This document shows positions 1 through 7,533 of a stretch of 7,533 nucleotides of DNA, piece after piece. Position 1 is the stretch's first letter. Each line of letters opens with the position of its first letter. Location of the stretch: the NCBI GenBank assembly GCA_005882525.1, contig VBGO01000020.1:1-7533 (forward strand), given 5' to 3'. Made by a program: the position numbers and the translations under genes. The stretch is from Chloroflexota bacterium (GTDB lineage: Bacteria > Chloroflexota > Dormibacteria > CF-121). The notes beneath the pieces are model-generated. The model worked only from the letters and a program-made list of their open reading frames with translations. It did not search any database and was not told the origin of the DNA.

Positions 1-2
1 TG

Positions 3-230
3 CGTGGATCAGCGGGTCTCCGCATCGTGTTCCACGGCGCGAGCGGTGCGACGAGCTACAACGGCAGCCGCGATTTGACGCCGAACCTGCCGGTCGTCCA
101 GGAAGTCGAGCAGCTCGGCGACTTCGAGGCGGTGCTGAGCTGGGGCGCCGGTCTCTCGCGGGCAGCCTGTATCCGTACGCTCGAACTCAGTAATCCCACC
201 AGAGTCGTGATCGACGTCCAGAGTCCCTGA
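3..230 (+). CDS. AMIN-like domain protein, C-terminal part (runs in from left edge)
   Basis: The frame is open from the first complete codon of the window to a TGA at 228-230, giving 75 codons and no visible start; the GTG at 27 is an internal valine (context GLRIVFHGAS), not a start. The residues match the closing half of the AMIN-like domain known from secreted or lipid-anchored proteins of Actinobacteria and Chloroflexota: the strand RIVFHGASG, the PNLPVVQEVEQLGDFEAVLSW block, and a final ELSNPTRVVIDVQ strand that ends the protein. AMIN domains are beta-sandwich modules that in characterised cases bind cell-wall components and localise periplasmic proteins; the AMIN-like relatives are mostly of unknown function. 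A surface role is therefore inference. No signal peptide can be checked because the N-terminus is outside the window. The next real gene in the same direction begins about 150 bp downstream. Confidence 0.72.
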   Translation, partial: RGSAGLRIVFHGASGATSYNGSRDLTPNLPVVQEVEQLGDFEAVLSWGAGLSRAACIRTLELSNPTRVVIDVQSP

Positions 231-379
231 TGACCCATAAGCTCTGGCGACGATGGATCAGCGGATCTACCTGATAACGCTGGGCGTCGCCGACTTGGCC
301 GCCTCCCGGCGCCGAGTCGCGATCGGGCCTATCGAATAAGCAAAGCAAGCCCACTGGAACCGGCCCGTTACATCTGCCG
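231..379 (+). other. Intergenic gap between AMIN-like gene and CPBP protease gene
   Basis: Apart from the VOC relic, this 149-bp stretch holds no convincing gene. A weak -10-like hexamer TTACAT at 368-373 ends six bases before the GTG at 380, which would permit a leaderless transcript of the protease, but no good -35 box stands 16-18 bp upstream, so this is only a hint. No clear terminator hairpin for the AMIN-like gene was found. Confidence 0.4.
253..339 (+). pseudogene. Relic of a glyoxalase/VOC-family gene (N-terminal fragment only)
   Basis: An ATG at 253 opens a 28-codon frame ending in TAA at 337-339. Its first part, MDQRIYLITLGV followed by DLAASR, reads like the usual first beta-strand and turn of VOC (glyoxalase/bleomycin-resistance fold) proteins, which commonly begin with a short start, an I-x-L-ITLGV-x-DL strand, then S-R-x-FYE. 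Here the sequence diverges directly after SRR and stops nine residues later, so the helix with its FYE motif, all remaining strands and the metal-binding residues are absent. No later piece of a VOC protein is recognisable before the next gene. I read it as the remnant of a deletion or gene replacement. The alternative is a chance or functional small ORF; the match is short but position-specific. No Shine-Dalgarno sequence is visible. Confidence 0.55.
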
Positions 380-1234
380 GTGATTCGGCCCAGGCTCTCG
401 CCAACCCGCTCAGCCATAGTTTTTACGGTCAATGCGTTCGCGATCTCGTGGCTCTGCTGGCTTCCCCTGGTCGCGGCCAACCACCACATCGGGTTGGTGC
501 CGCCGTCCGTGGCGCCGCTTCTGATCGTCCTGGGGACCTTTGGGCCGTTTTTCGCCGCAATCGCCATGGTCGCGCGGGCCTCGGGGTTCCGAGGTCTGGG
601 GACGTTCCTCTCCCAGGCCTTCCGCTGGCGGGTCGGCATCAAGTGGTACGCAGCCGCCCTCCTCGCACCGGCCGCGATCCGGATCGTAGTCCTTTACATC
701 CACGTTTTGAAAGGCGGCAGCATTCCCGACCTGTCCGATACGACCCGCTGGCTGGCGATCCCGACGACCTTTCTCCTGGTCCTGCTGATCGGTGGGCCGA
801 CCGGCGAGGAATTTGGATGGCGGGGATTTCTGCTCCAGCGGGTGCAACCGGTCATCGGCATGCTCTGGGCGTCGATCGTGATCGGACTGATTTCGGCCCT
901 CTGGCATTTGCCGCTCTTTGGCATCCCCGGCACGGCCCAGAGCCATCTGCCGTTCGTCGTCTTCCTGGTGCGGACGGTGGCGCTCTCGATCATTTCGACC
1001 TGGCTCTACAACGGCACGCGGAGGAGCCTGCTCTTTGTCCTCCTCTTCCATGCATCGCTGAACACCTGGCCGAATACCGTCTATATCATCGAGACCCAGG
1101 GGACGATTGCCCCCTACGTAAGCACGACCATCATCTATTCCGGATGGGCCCTCCAGCTCCTGATCCTGGGCCTGATCCGTGGCCGAGGCGACCGCCGCCA
1201 ACCCGAAGAAGCGACCCCCGCCGTCGCCGCATAG
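380..1234 (+). CDS. CPBP-family intramembrane metalloprotease (CAAX protease/bacteriocin-processing type)
   Basis: This 284-residue protein has about eight hydrophobic segments (near residues 15-33, 43-65, 89-110, 124-140, 158-181, 189-210, 217-231, 248-266) and the three signature motifs of the CPBP/ABI (Rce1-like) glutamic-type membrane proteases: E143-E144-x-x-x-R148 (GEEFGWRG), H176 in ALWHLPLF, and H224-x-x-x-N228 (FHASLN). These residues form the active site in Rce1 homologues, so catalysis appears intact. Bacterial members process peptides, give bacteriocin self-immunity or act in membrane-stress signalling; the substrate here cannot be told. The GTG at 380 is the first usable start after an in-frame TGA at 272, and it places the first membrane helix at a normal distance; no Shine-Dalgarno is visible and a start slightly downstream is possible. 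The C-terminus is a short charged tail. A strong hairpin follows the stop codon by 5 bp, suggesting a single-gene transcript. Confidence 0.9.
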   Translation: MIRPRLSPTRSAIVFTVNAFAISWLCWLPLVAANHHIGLVPPSVAPLLIVLGTFGPFFAAIAMVARASGFRGLGTFLSQAFRWRVGIKWYAAALLAPAAIRIVVLYIHVLKGGSIPDLSDTTRWLAIPTTFLLVLLIGGPTGEEFGWRGFLLQRVQPVIGMLWASIVIGLISALWHLPLFGIPGTAQSHLPFVVFLVRTVALSIISTWLYNGTRRSLLFVLLFHASLNTWPNTVYIIETQGTIAPYVSTTIIYSGWALQLLILGLIRGRGDRRQPEEATPAVAA

Positions 1235-1239
1235 ACCTC

Positions 1240-1288
1240 ACCGGTCCCTTCCCCTCCGGGCCAGGGTTGGGCGGGGTAGGTGACTGGT
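1240..1288 (+). terminator. Long GC hairpin after the CPBP gene, probable terminator (no T-tract)
   Basis: The arm 1240-1254 (ACCGGTCCCTTCCCC) pairs with 1273-1288 (GGGGTAGGTGACTGGT), with one G-T wobble, one T-T mismatch and one bulged T, and two more C-G pairs are possible inside (1256-1257 with 1270-1271). It starts 5 bp after the protease stop codon, where a transcription terminator is expected. There is no run of T after it, so it is not a classical intrinsic terminator. It could instead be a 3'-end stabiliser or a decayed dispersed palindromic repeat. Confidence 0.5.
1258..1276 (+). other. Potential G-quadruplex motif (plus strand)
   Basis: Four G-runs separated by very short loops (GGG-CCA-GGG-TT-GGG-C-GGGG) satisfy the standard G3+N1-7 pattern. 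The motif lies within the loop and right arm of the hairpin at 1240-1288, so hairpin and quadruplex would be mutually exclusive in the RNA or single-stranded DNA. In a GC-rich genome such a pattern can arise by chance; function is inferred only from its place between a stop codon and a promoter. Confidence 0.35.
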
Positions 1289-1303
1289 AAGCTAGGCCGA
1301 TCT

Positions 1304-1321
1304 TGGTCACCCTGGGTACCA
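1304..1321. promoter_or_regulatory. Imperfect inverted repeat upstream of kinase promoter (possible operator)
   Basis: The half-site TGGTCACCC (1304-1312) faces TGGGTACCA (1313-1321); six of nine positions are symmetric, and the outer TGGT/ACCA and the inner bases match. The right edge is 8 bp upstream of the -35 box at 1330, a usual position for a regulator. A competing pairing, GGTGAC (1279-1284) with GTCACC (1306-1311), also exists, so the symmetry may be incidental. Confidence 0.25.
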
Positions 1322-1329
1322 TGATTTGT

Positions 1330-1358
1330 TTGACTTTCACACGACCGTTTTGTATACA
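1330..1358 (+). promoter_or_regulatory. Sigma-70-type promoter for the poly-HAMP kinase, probably giving leaderless mRNA
   Basis: A -35 box TTGACT (1330-1335) and a -10 box TATACA (1353-1358) are separated by exactly 17 bp. They sit in a short A/T-rich island that stands out from the surrounding sequence. Seven bases separate the -10 box from the GTG start at 1366, so transcription would begin at A1365 or G1366, at the start codon itself. The absence of any Shine-Dalgarno sequence before 1366, and an in-frame TAG at 1360-1362 that excludes an upstream start, agree with leaderless translation, which is common in Actinobacteria and related GC-rich lineages. Confidence 0.65.
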
Positions 1359-1365
1359 GTAGGCA

Positions 1366-5595
<4,230 letters not shown>

Positions 5596-5605
5596 GGCTC
5601 CCCTC

Positions 5606-6826
5606 TTAGCTCTGTCGACGATCGCGTGCCGGAACCCCGCCTTCGTCCTGCACCGCGGTCGTCGTCCGGCGGCCGCTGACAGCGATGCCCGCGGAGTTCT
5701 TCGGGTACAGCCGGCCGAGCTCCGGCGCCGCTACACCCAGCTGGTAGATCTTGTCCATGATTTGCGGGCGGATGCCTGTCGGTGTTAGACGGGTCCGGCC
5801 CGCCGCCACGCCGCCCGTCGCTTCCGACAAGAACAGTTCCTGCAAGGCGATCGTCTGGTCGTCCAATCCGGTGAGCTCGGCGATGCTCAGGACCTTCCGA
5901 CGGCCATCGGCGAGGCGGCCGACGTGCACCACCAGGTTGATGGCGCCGCGGATTTGCTGCCGGATGGCGCGAACCGGGAGGTCGAGGCCGGCCATCAACA
6001 CCAGGGTCTCGAGCCGAGAGAGCGCATCCCTCGGACTGTTGGCGTGGATCGTGCTCATCGCACCGTCGTGTCCGGTATTCATCGCCTGCAGCATGTCCAG
6101 CGCTTCGCCGCCGCGCACCTCGCCGACGACCAGACGGTCCGGGCGCATTCGGACGGCGTGCCGGACCAGCTGGCGGAGGGTCATCATTTTCTCGCCCGCT
6201 GGAATGCACTCCAGCCGACAGACGTGCCCCTGCGGCAGCCGGAGTTCGGCGGCTTCCTCGATGGTGACGATCCGCTCGTCATTCGGGATGCAGGTCGCCA
6301 GGGCATTGAGCAGGGTGGTCTTTCCGCTGCTGGAGCCGCCCGAGATCAGCAGGTTGGCGCGAGCCTGGATGGACGCCCGGAGAAAGCCGGCGGCCTCCAC
6401 TGAGAGGCTGCCGAAACGGATCAGGTCGTCGATGCCGTAGGGGCTCGTGGCGAACTTCCGGATCGTGACCATCGGGCCATCGACCGCCACGGGTGGCAGC
6501 ACGATGGTCAGTCGGGAGCCGTCCGGCAAGCGGGCTTCCAGCACGGGATCGCTGAGGTCCATGCGGCGACCCACGCTCGCCACCAGCGCACCGATCGCGC
6601 TCAGCAGGTGATTCTCGTCAGCGAAACGCCGGTCCGTCAACAGGACCCGCCCGTCGCGCTCTACGAAGATGGCGTCGGGCCCATTGATCATGATTTCGGT
6701 CAGGCTGGTGTCGTGCAGCAGCGGGGCGATCGGTTGGAGGGCGCCGGCGGCACCGGACTCTGCAGCGCGAAGGGTGGAGGGCGCCACAATCATGGGCCTA
6801 GTGTCACGGCTGCCGACCCGGACCAT
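5606..6826 (-). CDS. cpaF: CpaF/TadA-family secretion ATPase (type II/IV, Tad-pilus type)
   Basis: This protein of 406 residues belongs to the VirB11/CpaF family of hexameric cytoplasmic ATPases that drive Tad/Flp pilus assembly or related export. The N-terminal domain shows the family block LTEIMINGPDAIFVERDGR and then ARLPDGSRL and VTIRKF. The motor domain has Walker A GGSSSGKTT (K169), an Asp-box variant TIEEAAEL (usually TIEDAAEL), Walker B/RPDRLVVGEVRGGEALDMLQ, and the His box GHDGAMSTIHANSPRDALSRLE. The tail TPTGIRP near the C-terminus is also typical. It is shorter than usual CpaF (about 450-500 residues): the protein begins almost directly at the LTEIM domain, and the roughly 60-100 residue N-terminal extension is missing. 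ATG 6826 is preferred because third-position G/C drops upstream of it; ATG 6793 (395 residues) is the alternative, and neither has a clear Shine-Dalgarno. A much longer frame reaching 7084 overlaps the upstream gene and is not real. The stop is 10 bp from the convergent kinase stop. Confidence 0.88.
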   Translation of the reverse strand: MVRVGSRDTRPMIVAPSTLRAAESGAAGALQPIAPLLHDTSLTEIMINGPDAIFVERDGRVLLTDRRFADENHLLSAIGALVASVGRRMDLSDPVLEARLPDGSRLTIVLPPVAVDGPMVTIRKFATSPYGIDDLIRFGSLSVEAAGFLRASIQARANLLISGGSSSGKTTLLNALATCIPNDERIVTIEEAAELRLPQGHVCRLECIPAGEKMMTLRQLVRHAVRMRPDRLVVGEVRGGEALDMLQAMNTGHDGAMSTIHANSPRDALSRLETLVLMAGLDLPVRAIRQQIRGAINLVVHVGRLADGRRKVLSIAELTGLDDQTIALQELFLSEATGGVAAGRTRLTPTGIRPQIMDKIYQLGVAAPELGRLYPKNSAGIAVSGRRTTTAVQDEGGVPARDRRQS

Positions 6827-6879
6827 ATCGGCCGAATGGCCCTGATTGGAGGGCTGTTCAGCAGGCTGGCCGTAACAAT

Positions 6880-7533
6880 TCAGGGAGCGATTACCTTGAG
6901 GGCGGCGTTCAGCGCGCCGTTGTTCGAGTCGCCGGCGTCCAGTCCCCACGCAAGCGAGTAGCTGCCAACGGGCGCGGATGCCGGGATCTGCAGGACCATG
7001 GCGAAGGTGAACGAGGCGCCGGGGGCGATGACCGCCCCCATGGGCTGGCAGTTGAGCACGTACCACGTCTTGCCGAGGCTCCAACCACCTGGACCACCCA
7101 GGTCGACAACGTAAGCCGGGCAGCCGTTGGGAAACGTCAGCGGCCGGGCGTAGACACTCGTCACGGTTACCTGGAAATTCAGTGCCTGGCCAACGATGGC
7201 CGTGGGCGGCACCTTCAGCGTTGCCTGGAAGTACTGTCCGGGCACCAGGGCCCCGGCCCCAGCAGGAGTGGCCGGCTGAAATGCACCGACCCCGAAGCGT
7301 GGCGGACAGAAGGTGATCGGGCCATCATTTCGTGGGCTGATCGCCGACGTCGTGACCGTTCCCCCGCCTGGCACCGTTATCCCAATCGCGGCCGCCTGGG
7401 CAAGCCCCGGCGGGCATGATCCCGCCCCCGCCTCGTCATACAGGCTCCAATCGATCTCGACGGAAGCATGTCCGGCCGAGACGCTCTCGGACGATAACCC
7501 GGCAACCGGCTGAAGGATGACGGGCGTGGCCGT
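6880..7533 (-). CDS. Probable exported beta-sandwich protein, DUF4232/BsuPI-like, C-terminal part (runs off right edge)
   Basis: The frame ending in TGA at 6880-6882 stays open to the last base of the window, giving 217 residues without a start; the GTG at 7374 is an internal valine. The visible part holds two beta-rich modules. The first (about residues 10-88 of the fragment, ASVEIDWSLYDEA to FGVGAF) resembles DUF4232-type domains. The second (about 100-217) has the layout of BsuPI/Ig-like modules: FQVTVTSVYARPLTF, a GCPAY loop, WYVLNCQP, then IAPGASFTFAMVLQIP and a closing ALKVIAP strand. Four cysteines (40, 76, 138, 162 of the fragment) fall in two loops per module and could form disulfides, which together with the lack of charged helices points to an extracellular protein. 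The family assignment is by motif resemblance only. The stop codon is 53 bp upstream of the ATPase start on the same strand, so the two may share a transcript. Confidence 0.7.
   Translation of the reverse strand, partial: TATPVILQPVAGLSSESVSAGHASVEIDWSLYDEAGAGSCPPGLAQAAAIGITVPGGGTVTTSAISPRNDGPITFCPPRFGVGAFQPATPAGAGALVPGQYFQATLKVPPTAIVGQALNFQVTVTSVYARPLTFPNGCPAYVVDLGGPGGWSLGKTWYVLNCQPMGAVIAPGASFTFAMVLQIPASAPVGSYSLAWGLDAGDSNNGALNAALKVIAP

Noticed and set aside
27..29. GTG as the start of the left-edge protein
   Set aside because: It lies inside a beta strand of the AMIN-like domain and the frame is open to the window edge; there is no ribosome binding site.
448..1290. Alternative plus-strand frame of 280 codons overlapping the protease gene
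   Set aside because: It is Arg/Pro/Gly-rich with no domain, while the other frame has clear membrane helices and all CPBP motifs.
5751..6440. Plus-strand frames opposite the ATPase gene
   Set aside because: The minus strand encodes an unmistakable CpaF-type ATPase over the same interval; the plus-strand translations have no recognisable content.
6827..7084. An 86-residue N-terminal extension of the ATPase frame up to 7084
   Set aside because: It overlaps the same-strand DUF4232-like coding region in another frame, is rich in Arg/Gly/His like an off-frame translation, and matches nothing in CpaF.
7372..7374. GTG as the start of the right-edge beta-sandwich protein
   Set aside because: The frame continues without a stop to the window end and the upstream residues (ASVEIDWSLYDEA) read as part of the same domain.

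Overview
The window is uniformly GC-rich with strong G/C in third codon positions. The gene mix is a poly-HAMP soluble histidine kinase, a CPBP membrane protease, a TadA/CpaF-type ATPase and AMIN-like and DUF4232-like surface domains. The best-supported promoter also sits so close to a start codon that the transcript would be leaderless. Together these suggest a Chloroflexota (Thermomicrobia-like) or actinobacterial chromosome. That placement is inference from gene content and style; no rRNA or marker gene is present.

Layout, left to right. (1) Positions 3-230, plus strand: the last 75 codons of an AMIN-like-domain protein, running in from the left edge. (2) Positions 253-339, plus: a 28-codon relic that begins like a glyoxalase/VOC-fold protein and then breaks off, inside an otherwise gene-free gap. 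(3) Positions 380-1234, plus: a CPBP-family intramembrane protease. (4) Positions 1235-1365: a compact regulatory gap with a long GC hairpin (probable terminator) overlapping a G-quadruplex motif, an imperfect inverted repeat, and a near-consensus -35/-10 promoter aimed at the next gene. (5) Positions 1366-5595, plus: a 1409-residue cytoplasmic hybrid-free histidine kinase with nine exact-length 92-residue double-HAMP repeats, then GAF, HisKA and HATPase_c domains. (6) Positions 5606-6826, minus: a CpaF/TadA-like secretion ATPase, convergent with the kinase with only 10 bp between stop codons. (7) Positions 6880-7533, minus: the C-terminal 217 residues of a probably exported beta-sandwich protein (DUF4232/BsuPI-like) that runs off the right edge and is probably co-oriented in one transcript with the ATPase.

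How the genes relate. Nothing in the window forms a textbook operon. The kinase has no receiver domain or neighbouring response regulator, so its partner lies elsewhere. The ATPase is the last gene of its transcript, with no tadB/tadC, prepilin or cpaB/cpaE beside it, and appears to lack the N-terminal extension usual in CpaF. The most notable element is the repeat array of the kinase. It keeps perfect 276-bp phase over 2.48 kb and shows internal signs of multi-unit duplication and recent local homogenisation. Its repeats closely resemble those of fungal group III (Nik1/Os-1) kinases. I do not see a clearly undescribed multi-gene system; the best leads are this array, its probable leaderless promoter, and the orphan ATPase/surface-protein pair.
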